Shown here one piece after another: positions 45,231 to 57,250 of a stretch of DNA of 64,000 nt. A program made the translations under genes and the position numbers. The stretch covers positions 22,627,501 to 22,691,500 of the forward strand of contig NW_026622841.1 in NCBI RefSeq assembly GCF_023065955.2, in the 5' to 3' direction. Within the stretch, counting starts at the first letter, position 1. Every line of letters starts with the position of its first letter. Origin of the DNA: Ursus arctos (Eukaryota; Chordata; Mammalia; Carnivora; Ursidae). The notes under the pieces were generated by a model. It was not told where the DNA came from, did no database searches, and worked only from the letters and a program-made list of their open reading frames with translations.

Positions 45231-46548
45231 AACCAAGGCCTACAGATGATCGGTTTTCTGCTTCTTACATTGTTTCCTTTAAACTGTGCCTTGGAAGATT
45301 TCTATGCGGTAGCCATAATAATAAGAGTCAATACCTTTGTCTGTACTATTATTGAGTTCATAGAGCCCTTCACATATATAGCCTCATCTGCCAAACGGCC
45401 ATGTTTGTTACTCAGAAGCTATAATGTAAGGTGTGGAGGGGAAGTACCAGGAGGGTTTTCCATGTTATTTAGGGAAATATCTGAGCAGAGATAGAAGAGG
45501 AACAAGATATGTTTAGGAGATAATAAAGTCTGGAAGAAGGTAGGTTCTGTCTACTTGATGGGAGAGCATTGGTAGGGGAAGATTTTAATGTCAAGCCAAG
45601 GAGTTCTAATTTTCTCAAAGGTAAAGAGCTACTCAAGGAGTTTTCACTCCCCCTCTTTATTTAAAGTAAGTGTGTATGTGTGTGCACATACACTGATACC
45701 CTAGTAGGATCCTTTTCCCTCAAAACAAAACTCTTGGGGGGAATTTTTGAAGAAAAGGTACATGCCAAGGATGACCCAAAGTGAAAATATACGCATAATG
45801 AAGTTTTGGTGTTTGTAAGGGTTTTAACTTTCTCCAGCCACCTTGTATGTAAGACATATGTAATTTATGGAGTGAATGGAAAATACAATGAATTTCTGGG
45901 AAACAAAATACTCTGTCAAAAATCAGCAACATTTCACATCATTTGGGGCTACTGACTACTATTAAACTTTTCTGTGATACTAGCACCCCACCCCCCAGCA
46001 AAAGAACATTTGGCATTGCAGCCCTTTGTACACATATTTGGAACATGTTGAATTTTGCATTGTTTTTTTTTTTTCTTTTTAAATGTTGATTGCAACCTCC
46101 TAAATTGGTATTGTAATCCATGGTTTGAGAAGCACTGAAGATCCCATCGTTTCGGTTCCTTTTCTTCCTTTTACTCCTCTTCCAGCAGTAGGGGATCTCT
46201 CCCTCTTAATCACTGAGGCATCTGGTGGGAGTGGTTCTCTTTACTCTGGAGAAGCAAGACAGGACCTTTGCTGTACCAGGAAGTGCAGGGACCATAATTC
46301 TGGCTGCAGCTAAAAGGTTTTAAGGCAAAACACTGCTCTAGCCACAGTGATATAGAAAGAGGAAATGGGTTCTTATACCAGGGATAGGTTGGAGACTTTT
46401 TATTTGGGGAATTTACTTCCAAATCAAAATAAAATTACAACTGTGAAAGTTGGTGCTATCCTAGTCCTTAACCTCTACACATTCTGGTACACAGATTGCC
46501 ATAGGTTGGGTTGGTTTTTGTCTATAGCTACAAGAAAACAATTGTTAG

Positions 46549-46700
46549 GATACCTGGATGGCTCAGTCGTCTGAGCGTCTGCCTTCGGCTCAGGTTGTGA
46601 TCCCAGGATCCTGCTTCTCCCTCTGCCAGCTGCTCCCCCTGCTTGTGCACTTGCTCTCTCTCTCTCTCTCTCTCTCTGTCAAATAAAATCTTAAAAAAAA
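46549..46700 (+). mobile_element. Can-SINE with internal deletion, in intron 1
   Basis: The head 'gatacctggatggctcagtc' and the 3' end with a CT run and 'tgtcaaataaaatcttaaaa' are present. The middle, between 'gatcccaggatcc' and 'tgcttctccctctgcc', has lost roughly 50 bases. CAATTGTTAG/AATTGCTAG flank it. Confidence 0.9.
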
Positions 46701-46859
46701 AAAATTGCTAGTTTTCACCTCTTAGAATTAAAAAGCCTTGTTCACATTTGAAGTTATGATATCATTTGCCCTGCTGTTCATACAATTTAAAATAATGTCT
46801 GTTCTAGCCAAAGTCTAATTAATATGCTAAGTCTAGTAAAATGTGTCATTTCTTTATAT

Positions 46860-47690
46860 TTTTAAAAAAGTTTTCTGATTTAATTATATTTCTTGGAAAA
46901 AGCTTATGCATTTGTATAGTTCAAAATTATAAAAAATTAGAGTGTAAAGGAGAATTAAGTCTCCCTCCTACCCTTTCCCCCTAAATCAACCAGTTTTATG
47001 ACTACACTGTATTCCATTATATAGCTATACTGGCTGCACGCTAAGACAAACAAGTAATATAATACAAAGGTCATTTTGCACCTGTGCAAGTATTTCTACA
47101 GAATCAATTCTCTGAGTGGGATTGTAGGGGCAGAAAGATCCATGGAGTTGTAATTTTGATAAATAATGCAAAATGCCCTCGGGCAGTTCGTACTCTCAGC
47201 TGCTAAATATGATGGTCCTTTTCCCTGTTCTTACTAGCTCTGGTTTTGATATTTGGTAGTCTTATAGGTAGAAAAAGTTACTTCAGTTCATGTGAAAATG
47301 GGAATTTTCATTGTCCATAGCTGCTTATATATTTTCTTTTCTGTGAGCTGTTTCTTTTACCTATTTTTTAATTGGGTTCTAGTGTTTTGATACATAGGGC
47401 CAGGTGTATGTGTGTAAGAGAGAGAGAAATTAGCCATTTGTTGTGTAAGTTATAAATAATTACTTCTTCACATTGTTTTGGTGACTTTTGCCATGCAGCA
47501 ATTTTTTTTTAAGTGCGGTCTAATTTATCTGTACTCTTATTATGGCTTCTGAGTTTTGTGCCGCTCTGAGATTATAAATTCTTCCATGATTTTTTAAAAT
47601 ATCTTAGACTTTTCAAATCGAAACTCAATCTAAAATACTCCAAAAAGCTTTTGAACCTTCTTCACCTGTAAAATGATAAAACAAGTTTAT
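46860..47690 (-). mobile_element. L1M-type 3' region, antisense, in intron 1
   Basis: 'tcaaccagttttatgactac', 'ctctgagtgggattgtaggg' and 'gtgacttttgccatgcagca' mark an old antisense L1 3' region. It is fragmented, with no frame. Confidence 0.55.
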
Positions 47691-49380
47691 TTTTTATTTA
47701 GTTTGTGTTGCCTATTTGGAACTCTCTATATTCAAATTGTCCCCAACTTTAGAATATATATATATTTTTTTCTAGAAATCATGTGTTGTTTGAAACTCAG
47801 AATATGTATGATCTTATAGAAACAGTAATTTGATTGATGAGGTTTCCTGTAGTCCTAATCTGAGTTGAGGCTACTGTATTAAAACTGTCTTAACAAAATT
47901 AGCAGAGAGAACAAATACATTCTTCTGTTTTTGTTGGTAGTGGTTTAAAGGGGTTGGCTGTGCAATCTTCCCATTATCTCAACCCTGATCTGCAAAACCT
48001 ATAGACACTGTCCTTTGGGGCAGGATAGGCCTCTTACTCTCCTATCTCAGAAGTGGTTCCTGCTCAAAATGTTTGTCTTCTGTCTTCCTATTGAGCCAAT
48101 TATTAAGCACCTCTTTGTTAGTACCAACCATAGGCCAAAGAGTGTTTTGTGTACCTTTAGGCATATTTTCTTAGTTAATAATATACTTACTAGGTATTAA
48201 ACGAAAAGTATCTACTGAGGTCAACTGACAGTTGCTTATAGTCTCAAAAGTATTTATTTGGAGAAGTTTACTCAATTCAACTTTCTAGTGGTCAATATTA
48301 GGAAGGGTTGAGAGGCGCTAACCCCAGACCCTTTTCTTATTTCTCTCTTTGTCCTTAATAGAAATTGCCCAGTGCTTTTCTGCAGGATGAACAGGACCCT
48401 CTTTGTTAGAAATGTGGTGCCAGCAGACTGCCTTCTTGTTAAGTTGTCGCCCAGAGTATCTGAATAATAACAATAACGCCCCTGAATGTATAGCGTGGAC
48501 AGTTGGTTATTTGTTTCCATTAGCCTGTTAGAATTTCTTGGGCAGCTCCCCATCAGTCACATGGTGATTGGCCAATGGGAAGTGCTCTCAGTTCACAGCC
48601 CCAAGCAACACCTTCTGTGCTGAATTGAGGGAGTCTTCTGGAGATTCAGTCTGTATAAATAAGTAGATATAAAAGTTTTATTGCTCTCATCTTCTAACTT
48701 TCTATTTTGGAGCAAAAGCAGTAACTTTGTCTTATAGTCAAAAGTCACACCATTGACTTAATATTGTAGTTCATTATAGATGTAAACTTACAGCAGCACT
48801 CTTTATAGTTAAAACTTTTGAGTTTCATAGTAGCATAAATTCAACTCATTGTAGTAATTTCTTGGTAGCCTGCAAGCCACCCCCTCCCCTTGGACCTTCT
48901 TTCCTCATCCAGTTATTGCACTAAGTGCTTTGCTTGCAGTGTTGCTTTTAGCCACTCCCCACCAAGTCTTCTCAGATGAATAGAACCTCAGATTGGAGTA
49001 AACCTGACTCTCAAAGTGTTTTCATGATAGGTACCTAGGATCCAGCAGTGAGAAAAAAAGCCATTTTTTTGGTAAGTTTTACATTTTGTTGGAAGGGGGA
49101 ATAGGTCTGGGTTAAGATCCATAAGTCCAATGGTAGATTGAATAAAGTTATGTTGAATATGTTATAATTGAAGTTAGCATAATCAACTCCTTTCAACAAA
49201 GTTGTATTAGCAGTATGGGGCTAGAATATGGAAGTCTTGAAAAGCTCAGCAAAAAAAAGATTAGATGCAAAGCAATATGTGTAAGAAAAGCCCAATGTTC
49301 TTACAAAGAATACTGATCTTTGTTTCAACACATGTCATATGGGCACCCCAAAGGCCTATACTTTAGTCAACCACCCACTG
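47691..49380. other. Intron 1 unique sequence
   Basis: No recognised repeat, gene or RNA. The 93-codon antisense frame at 48272-48553 has no domain. Confidence 0.45.
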
Positions 49381-50045
49381 GTTTGGGAATGTTTAGGAAG
49401 GGCACACAAAGCAGTCCTGAGGGATAGGAACCTTCGCAGAGGATGAGACATCTAAACGAAAATCTGAATGGCCAGCAAGAATTAAGCAAGCAGAGGTGGG
49501 AGTATAGAGGCAAAGACAAAGGAACTTTCTGGTCATGGAAGCAAGGGAGCATGGATAGGAGTTTAATATGGTAGAAGCACACTGCAGAGTTTAAGAAGTG
49601 AGAAAGGGGAGGAGCGCCTGGGTGGCTCAATGGTTTAAGCCTCTGCCTTCAGCTCAGGTCATGATCCCAAGGTCCTGGGAAGGAGCCCTGCGTGGAACTC
49701 CCTGCTTAGGAGGGAGTCTGCTACTCCCTCTGCCCCTCCCCCACCCCGTGCGCGCACTCTCTCTCAAACAAATAAATCTTTAAAAAAAGAAGAAGTGAGG
49801 AAGGGGAAAAGATGACCAGTAAAGAGATGTATCTAGAGAGAGGTAATCAAGTCCCAGGTAAAGAGGGGCCTTGTGTGCCACATTGTTTGGACTTTATCCT
49901 TATGGTAAAAGGGAGCCATTAAAGCACTTTATGCAAAGAAGTGATCACGTGATCTGTGTTTTATTTAGAAGCCATCATTTGACTAAAATGAATATAGAGA
50001 ATGGGTTGGAGTAAGGTGGAACTGGAGGCAAGGAGACCAGGGGGG
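49381..50045 (+). mobile_element. Ancient dispersed repeat (copy 5), interrupted by a SINE
   Basis: 'gtcccaggtaaagaggggcc' and 'ttatggtaaaagggagccat' (49899-49918) then 'gatcacgtgatctgtgtttt' fit the family seen at 9430 and 28570, again on the + strand. A Can-SINE sits at 49611-49789. Confidence 0.5.
49611..49789 (+). mobile_element. Can-SINE with 18-bp TSD, in intron 1
   Basis: It starts 'ggagcgcctgggtggctcaa' and ends in 'caaataaatctttaaaaaaa'. AAGAAGTGAGAAAGGGGA (49593-49610) recurs at 49790-49807 with one change. Confidence 0.95.
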
Positions 50046-50710
50046 AGGGGGGGGTGGCAGTTATACAGGTTAGAAATGATATATAAAGACTTTGTTTTTA
50101 TACATTATGAATTTATTGGGGGCAAAAAGGGGAGGGAAGAAAATTTCAAGAAAAAGACTGTCCAAAGTGCGACATGTGTCTTCAAGAGCACCTGGTCTCT
50201 TCATTTTGAGGAACCTAGGAATAACATGATACATTCATGAGAACAAATCTATTCTAGCAAGCTTCACATTAAGATCTTTGAAAAGTATAACCCCAGAGTT
50301 CTATGCCTTAGTTGTCTATATGACATTTTAAGTTACACTTTGAAGCCCTCTAATCTCACATAGTTGGCATTGGAATTGATGATTGTCTAAAAAGTTAATT
50401 AAAGAATTATGGATAGTTATGAATATGCATCTCAGATATTTTAACTTAAATGCACTTAGGATTTGGGCCAAAGACTTTTATTTGAAAATGGGTCTGCCAA
50501 TCCGAGTAGTCTTTTAATAAAATCAGATCCAATGCCCATGTTCCATACAGTTTCCAATGTGTTTCCTTTGAATTTAGCAAGAATTTTACAGTGAATGCAG
50601 TGTCATTCTGTGTTAGTTTTTTACCCCAGGCCTTTACAGTTGTCTCACCTATACATAATTCAGCAACACTATTTTTTTCTTCAGGGTACACATCTTTTAT
50701 TGAGATTCTC

Positions 50711-50894
50711 TTTTCGTTTTCTTTTTTTTTAAAGATTTTATTTATTTGAGAGAGAGAAAGAGTATGAGCAGGGGAAGAGGCAAAGGGACAAGCAGACTCC
50801 CCGCCAAGTGTGGAGCCCAGACATAGGGCTGATCCCAGGACCCTGAGATTATGACCTGATAGGAAGTCAGATGCTTAACTGACTGAGGCACCCC
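50711..50894 (-). mobile_element. Can-SINE, antisense, with 15-bp TSD, in intron 1
   Basis: T-tail, GA-rich block and head 'taactgactgaggcacccc'. TTTATTGAGATTCTC (50696-50710) and TTTATTGAGATTTTC (50895-50909) flank it. It lies about 860 bases before the acceptor of exon 2. Confidence 0.94.
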
Positions 50895-50909
50895 TTTATT
50901 GAGATTTTC

Positions 50910-51757
50910 AAAAATAATCAGCTTCATTTTCATACAAGTACAGTTTTTTTTACATTCATATTTCACTGATTTATGTCAAAGTTAATTTAGTTAATGCATG
51001 AGTACAACTATTATAACCAGATATGGGGATAGCTTAGTAAGCCTCAAATTCAATTGATGTGAGCAGATGTGAGATGACCTTTGAGCCAAGAGCATTTTGC
51101 TCATCATGAGCTTTACAGGGGAAAGAGTAATGTTAAAATATGACAATAGGTGGAAGTCCGTTAAACAACTTCTGTCTTAGAGTTGTGCGAAATTTGAGGT
51201 TCTCAGACTGACAAAGAGACCAATGATTTTGAAGTTAGAGTAGGTTTAACTGTTCTCGTAAGCTTCATTTTCCTTAACAATAAAAGGAGTGAAGTAACCT
51301 AGTTCTTAGGCTTATTGTATAGATTGAATGAGACAGTAGATATTCCGTGTCTTACATGTGCATTAGTCTTTTTTCTTTGCCACCGACATCCTGCAAGGGA
51401 GTTAATTATGATCGTTCTGAATGTCAGACCTGCGCATGGTATAGTTTGCCTGTACAGAGTATTCTGTGCATCGTCTGCAGTGACTGATAACGAGAAGGAA
51501 GCACTAGGCGTGACTTCTAAGATCTCCAGGTAGAGGTGCTGCCTCTTCCTAAGTGAAAGACCAGCAGGCAAGTGTACCTGAGGATGGGGGAGCGTTTGTG
51601 GAGTTAGGAAAGCTTTCTCATGATCTAGTGACAAGTTTTTATGATAAAGAAAAAAACTGCCCAGAAGTGGACATTTATCTTGAGCTTTCTGTGATTTGTC
51701 TTTATCAATATTATTGACATAGTAGTTGATTCTTATGAAATATTTTCTTCCTAACAG
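50910..51757. other. Intron 1, 3' end with exon-2 acceptor
   Basis: Unique sequence ending in a clear polypyrimidine tract and AG at 51756-51757. The small frames at 51299-51634 are not conserved-looking and lie in the intron. Confidence 0.6.
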
Positions 51758-52986
51758 GTTGTAAAATTAAAGCACTGAGAGCCAAGACAAACACGTATAT
51801 CAAGACACCTGTTCGTGGTGAAGAGCCCATTTTTGTTGTCACTGGACGGAAAGAAGATGTTGCCATGGCCAAAAGAGAAATTCTCTCAGCTGCAGAGCAC
51901 TTCTCCATGATCCGTGCATCTCGAAACAAAAATGGCCCTGCCCTGGGAGGGTTGTCATGTAGTCCAAATCTACCAGGTCAAACCACCGTTCAAGTGAGGG
52001 TCCCCTATCGTGTGGTAGGATTGGTCGTTGGGCCCAAAGGAGCAACTATTAAGAGAATTCAGCAGCAGACCCACACATACATAGTAACTCCAAGCAGAGA
52101 TAAGGAGCCTGTCTTTGAAGTGACAGGGATGCCTGAAAATGTTGACCGAGCGCGAGAAGAAATAGAAATGCATATCGCCATGCGTACAGGAAACTATATT
52201 GAACTCAATGAAGAAAATGATTTCCATTACAACGGTACCGATGTAAGCTTTGAAGGTGGCACTCTTGGCTCTGCGTGGCTCTCCTCCAATCCAGTTCCTC
52301 CCAGCCGCGCAAGAATGATATCCAATTATCGAAATGATAGTTCCAGTTCTCTGGGAAGTGGTTCCACAGATTCCTACTTTGGAAGCAATAGGCTGGCTGA
52401 CTTTAGTCCAACAAGCCCATTTAGCACAGGAAACTTTTGGTTTGGAGATACACTACCATCTGTAGGCTCAGAAGATCTTGCAGTTGACTCTCCTGCCTTT
52501 GACTCTTTACCAACATCATCTGCTCAAACTATCTGGACTCCGTTTGAACCAGTTAACCCACTCTCTGGCTTTGGGAGTGATCCTTCTGGTAACATGAAGA
52601 CTCAGCGTAGAGGAAGTCAGCCATCTACTCCTCGTCTCTCTCCTACATTTCCTGAGAGCATTGAACACCCACTTGCTCGGAGGGTTAGGAGCGACCCACC
52701 TAGTACAGGCAACCATGTTGGCCTTCCAATATACATCCCTGCTTTTTCTAATGGTACCAATAGTTACTCCTCTTCCAATGGTGGTTCCACCTCTAGCTCA
52801 CCTCCAGAATCAAGACGAAAGCACGATTGCGTGATTTGCTTTGAGAATGAAGTTATTGCTGCCCTAGTTCCATGTGGCCACAACCTCTTCTGCATGGAAT
52901 GTGCCAACAAGATCTGTGAAAAGAGAACGCCATCATGTCCAGTTTGCCAGACAGCTGTTACTCAGGCAATCCAAATTCACTCTTAA
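51758..52986 (+). CDS. MEX3C: MEX3C coding exon 2 (rest of codon 248 to residue 656, stop TAA)
   Basis: It completes MEX3C: exon 1 (742 nt) and exon 2 (1,229 nt) join into 657 codons, giving 656 residues against 659 in human as I recall. It finishes KH1 ([17 protein letters not shown], residues 249 on; about 227-290 overall). KH2 follows (about 323-392), with its GxxG loop GPKG at 339-342. A Ser/Pro-rich linker carries [18 protein letters not shown], the kind of serine-rich site that can recruit 14-3-3 proteins. The C-terminal RING (605-644) has all eight zinc ligands in C3HC4 spacing: C605, C608, C620, H622, C626, C629, C641 and C644. The protein ends QAIQIHS. KH domains bind target mRNA 3' UTRs and the RING supplies ubiquitin ligase activity. 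MEX3A, MEX3B and MEX3D are the paralogues; the N-terminal sequence and tail favour MEX3C. Confidence 0.98.
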
Positions 52987-54795
52987 CTATATATATATAC
53001 ATAAATACTATATCTCTATATGGACTCGTAAAGGCATGGGTATAATGGTACCCCCAGTAAACTTCCTAATGAATTCTTATGACTGTTATCAGGCTTTATT
53101 GGGATTAGGCTAAAGTTGTTAGTAAACTTATAAAAGGCTGCTATGGTAACACTAAACCTAAGTGGTCTCTTGTCTATTAGTTTGGTTTGAATTATTAATA
53201 CTATCCTGTAGACCCAGAGACATAGCTTGTATAAGAATCGTTAAAACTGAAGTTCAGCTTGGCTGAGTGAAGATAATCATAGGTTGTGTGAGCCTATGAG
53301 AAAAGTTTATACGTCTAGATTTCAAAACAATGGGTCCCAAAGCCTAGCCACATTAAGAGTTTATGGAGGGTACTTGGCATTACAGACGATTCAGACTCTT
53401 CCAGTGCTGCCTTCTTTACACTGCCAGTTTTGACAAAACAGGTTCGTTTTTTATTTTACAACAACTTATGCCTAATTCTGCAGGATTGCAAGTAACTTTT
53501 TAATGCATTGTGATTACTTATTGGTAATAATAGGGCTGATGGCAGTTTACTCGATCACTGGTTATAATTTGGGACAGAAACTGCTACATTGACCTTCATC
53601 TCGCCCAGAATGCTCACGGCTGGTATGATCAGTGGATCAGGAATGCAATTGTGTCGATTGTGAATTCCTACCCATTGCCTCCCTCGGTGAATGTGGAAAT
53701 GGCCACCTGGGTTTTCCCATTTCAGGAAGGGCTTTGGGATGCACCTATATTGGCTAATAATTGAGGATGCGAACATTCCATTCATTAGTCTGATCAAGCT
53801 GTTGATTAAGTTTTAGACTAGATCAAAATGTGAAACATCTCATGTTCAATCCGTATCTGTCTTGCACATTATAAATATGTTTTTATTTTTCAGTAATTCA
53901 GGGGAGGGGGAGGGAGAGAGGGATAATAATGCCCTTAGCATAATTTACAAAAGCAGCTGTGATGACCTTCAGTCAGTTTACTTCATTTCAAAACTGTTTC
54001 CAATCACAAGGAAAGATTTCTTTAAGATACACTTTTACATTTCACCTGTGGATGTCTATAACTTCATCCTCAGTATGTTCCCAAATCTGTGCTGGCATTG
54101 AAAGGACAAAACAATATACTGGTGGGTTTTTCTACTAATTATTTTTTGAAGCGTTATTTTCCCAACACAAAAGAGCTTTTTTTCTCAATATAACAAAAAA
54201 TTGAAAATCCTATGTGTATTGAATAGTAAATAGACAAATTTTATTTTTTATTTCCACTTGAAGAGTTACATTTCGTATAAAAGTTTACAAATAACGGTTT
54301 TTATTTTGATTTTTTCAGTATAAAAATTGCCTTGATGGCATATTATGATGTAATGCTAATTGCTTGTAGGATAGTTAAATGTCAGTATTGAAACCTAATC
54401 TTAGCTGCCGTCTTGTAGATATGAACGAATGTTCACCAAGCATGTATTTTGTATTTTGTTGCATTGTACACTGCAACTAATAAGCCAAGGAATCGACATA
54501 TATTAGGTGCGTGTACTGTTTCTAAAAACCACAAACTAAGAATGATAAATTATCAATATAGTTTAGTATTTGCTAATTTTACTACACTCTTTTGTTATGT
54601 ATATGTAGGGAAGTCATAGGGATTATAAATTCAATTTGAGTAAAGTTTAAAACCATATATTTTATGATAAAGGGCCTTTAACTTAAGATGGCCAAAGCAC
54701 TGATATTATATATTTGCTGTAAAGAGAATTATAAGAGTTTTATTTTTCTGATATTAAAAGTTACTTAATAAAGACTTGTTTCCATTAACTTGAAT
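52987..54795 (+). other. MEX3C: MEX3C 3' UTR
   Basis: About 1.8 kb, AU-rich and free of recognised interspersed repeats, which suggests selection. A TA dinucleotide run (52988-53000) directly follows the stop. The end is placed 15-30 bases after the paired polyadenylation signals. The short frames inside (52874-54101) are not genes. Confidence 0.85.
54754..54773 (+). terminator. MEX3C: MEX3C polyadenylation signals ATTAAA and AATAAA
   Basis: ATTAAA at 54754-54759 and AATAAA at 54768-54773 sit 8 bases apart, followed by a GT-rich downstream element ('ttggtgtttttcat' near 54806). These are the best 3'-end signals after exon 2. Confidence 0.85.
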
Positions 54796-55620
54796 GTATT
54801 CTCCTTGGTGTTTTTCATGCAATCATTAGTTTAGAATGGAAGATAGCCATTTGCCAGAATTGAACATTTTCTTTTTACAAAGCTTCCCCTCTCCCAAGCC
54901 AGCTCCCTGTGTTCATTCTTGGAGTTATTTATTTTTTATTTTTTATTTTCTTTAGTGTGTTCTTAGTGTTAAATGTGTTGCTTATGCTCCTATCCAAAAT
55001 TAGCTTTTCCTTTAAGTGAGTGTTACATTACAGTGAAATCAGAGATTTAGTGAGTTTTAGATTGTTTAGTTGCTTATTTGTGCTGTTGACCACAATTATT
55101 ATTAACCTAATTGTAAATAATGACTTCTTATACATTGATGTTAACAAAAATCCTGAATCCACTTAGACTCTACTCAGTTTCTATCCTTTGTTACAGGGTT
55201 TTGTCTTTTTATCACTAACTCTAGAAAACAAATTTATTTCTGATACGAAGGTACAAGTTTTTAACTTTCAGTCACGAAGTACCTTCTGAAAGGTTTGTGG
55301 TTGATGAAAATATTACTCCATTAGTGAAATGATTTGATACTGATTGGAGTAAATTATTGCCATTTGTTAACAAAGCAAGAATAAAGACCTTTCCAAGATG
55401 TTTTAAAGAAACCAAAATTCTGTTCATTCTTAGAGATATTACACAGCCGCAGCGAGGCTTTTCATGGTAGGTGTTGGACAGAAATTCTTCACCTGTGCTA
55501 GAAGACTGGCGAACATAGATTTGATGCTGGGTAAGATCACTGCCCTAGAACTGCTTTGCTAGCTTTAGGATTAACCTCCACAGGTATGAAGGTGACATGC
55601 TTGGGTGTGTCGCAGTGCTA
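54796..55620. other. Downstream of MEX3C, nothing recognised
   Basis: AT-rich unique sequence with T-rich simple tracts near 54930. No gene or clear repeat. Confidence 0.5.
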
Positions 55621-56024
55621 TAGTCTGGTGCCTCTGAGTCGCAGTTTTTCTTTCTGCCATTTCAGTTACCCACGGTCGGCTGCTGTCCGGCCGAGAGACA
55701 GGTGACCCTCTGTAGCCTAACACAGCTTCACAACACCTGTGTCGTTCCCCTCATTTCATCTCCTCGTGTAGGCATTTTCTCATCTCATCACAAGAAGTGG
55801 TGATATTTAGAGAGAGACCACATTTACATAACTCTTGTTTTACAGCATATTGTTATCATTGTTTTCTCATTCTTGTTAATCTCTTACTGTGTCTAATGTA
55901 TAAATCAACTTTATCGTAGGTATGCACGTATAGGGAAAAACAGTACATTTAGGGTTCGGTACTAGTGGTTTCAGGCATCCACTGGGGGTCTGGGAACATC
56001 CTCAGACAAGGGGGTGGGCCTCTG
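55621..56024 (+). mobile_element. Tigger/MER2-type DNA transposon copy
   Basis: 'catttcagttacccacggtc' at the left and 'tagggttcggtactagtggt' then 'ttcaggcatccactgggggt' at the right are Tigger/MER2 landmarks. A terminal TA follows at 56025-56026. The right part is the inverse complement of 16820-16900. It is nonautonomous, with no transposase frame. Confidence 0.75.
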
Positions 56025-56785
56025 TAGCTATACAATTCCAATGATGGACTGAATGACCGATGAATATGAATTTCTTGTACCTAATATAAGGTCAAGATCT
56101 TTCAGTGGACCTTGAAAATAATCTTTGGAGGCTTTCCTTGCCAGAGGAAGCCAAAGCTGTCTGAAACTTACGTTAGCAAAACTGAGAAGCACTTACCCAA
56201 GTTCTAAGTCTAGAGCTGCCTTTCCTCAGATGTTTGCGTTCATTTTCTTGCTTAGGGAAGTACTGGGGGGAGAGAGGCTCTAGGAAACCGGTGGACTTGT
56301 GTTACCAGGGTATTGCTTCACCACTGGATGATCGGCAATGTGAATAGTTAAGAATTAGCAAACCTGCTGCTGAGTACTTGACATTACATGTTTCCCCCAC
56401 TATCCAAAATTAAACGTTCCTATAAAATCTTTTGTAAGCTGAAAAGGCATAAAGCAAAGAAGCAGTTAAAAAGTGAAAATCCTCTTCAGATTTGTTTTGG
56501 TTAATAAAAACAGGTACTAATGTGGGTCTTGCATAAAAGCAAAGTGGTGCAAAGCAAACTTTTGGATAGCAGAGGTAACCTGTCTTCCCTTTTCCCAGCC
56601 TTGGAAGGTAGGTGCTTAGACGAAAGCACTTGGGTTGGCTGGCAGCTCAGTTATGATGGGACGTCATTCTTTCTGTATAGGATTTTATCAAAGGAATTCC
56701 CTTGCAAAGCAGGTTTTTAGCAAGAGTAAAGAAGGCTAGAATAATTAGGTTTTGGAAATAGGTACAGGTATGTTATTACACTTCA
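56025..56785. other. Intergenic, nothing recognised
   Basis: No repeat or gene assigned. The 66-codon frame at 56520-56720 has no feature. Confidence 0.45.
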
Positions 56786-56990
56786 AATTATTCTTTAATT
56801 TATTTTTTAAATTAACATACAATGTATTTGCTTCAGGGGTACAGATCTGTGATTCATCGGTCTTACACAACACCCAGTGCTCACCACAACACATACCCTC
56901 CCCAGTTATCTGGTCAGTGGCTCTCTTAGCATAAAAACCAGACAATGGTTCTCGATATGCTCCCCCCATTCTCAGTCCCACTTAAATTTC
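56786..56990 (-). mobile_element. Carnivore L1 3' end, antisense (second type)
   Basis: 'tattttttaaattaacatac' and 'cttcaggggtacagatctgt' are the reverse of a carnivore L1 3' UTR different from that at 11263 and 17361. Confidence 0.8.
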
Positions 56991-57232
56991 TACTTCTATC
57001 ATTCCAAAACTTTTTTGTAAATAATGGGGGTTAGGGGTGTTTATAATATATAGTGAACATCTTTTTCATGACAGCATACTTCCACAACATAATTCAGCTG
57101 CAGTAATCTGTTTTATGGCTATTCCATACCTTACCATTTCCTGTTGGTGATTAAGTAACCATGGGCAGTGGAGCACTGCTGAATTAGGAAGGGATGCTGA
57201 AAAACCTAATGAGATTCCATTTAATAAAGATT
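56991..57232 (-). mobile_element. L1M-like fragment, antisense
   Basis: 'atagtgaacatctttttcat' and 'tggctattccataccttacc' resemble an older antisense L1M 3' region. Decayed. Confidence 0.45.
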
Positions 57233-57250
57233 AAGAATAGCTGTTTTCTT

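Larger units (their letters stand above)
38412..46548. other. Intron 1 block without young insertions
   Basis: Over 8 kb I see no Can-SINE or carnivore L1, only old MIR-type elements and short simple repeats. MIR fragments are listed separately. The rest is AT-rich unique sequence with no coding or RNA signal. Confidence 0.5.
35630..51757 (+). other. MEX3C: MEX3C intron 1 (16,128 bp, phase 1)
   Basis: Begins GTGAGTG and ends in a pyrimidine-rich TTTTCTTCCTAACAG; both sites are consensus. Its position is fixed by joining the two open frames into one KH1 domain. It holds four Can-SINEs (near 38.2, 46.5, 49.6 and 50.7 kb), several MIRs and an L1M fragment. No other gene is visible inside it. 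Confidence 0.95.
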
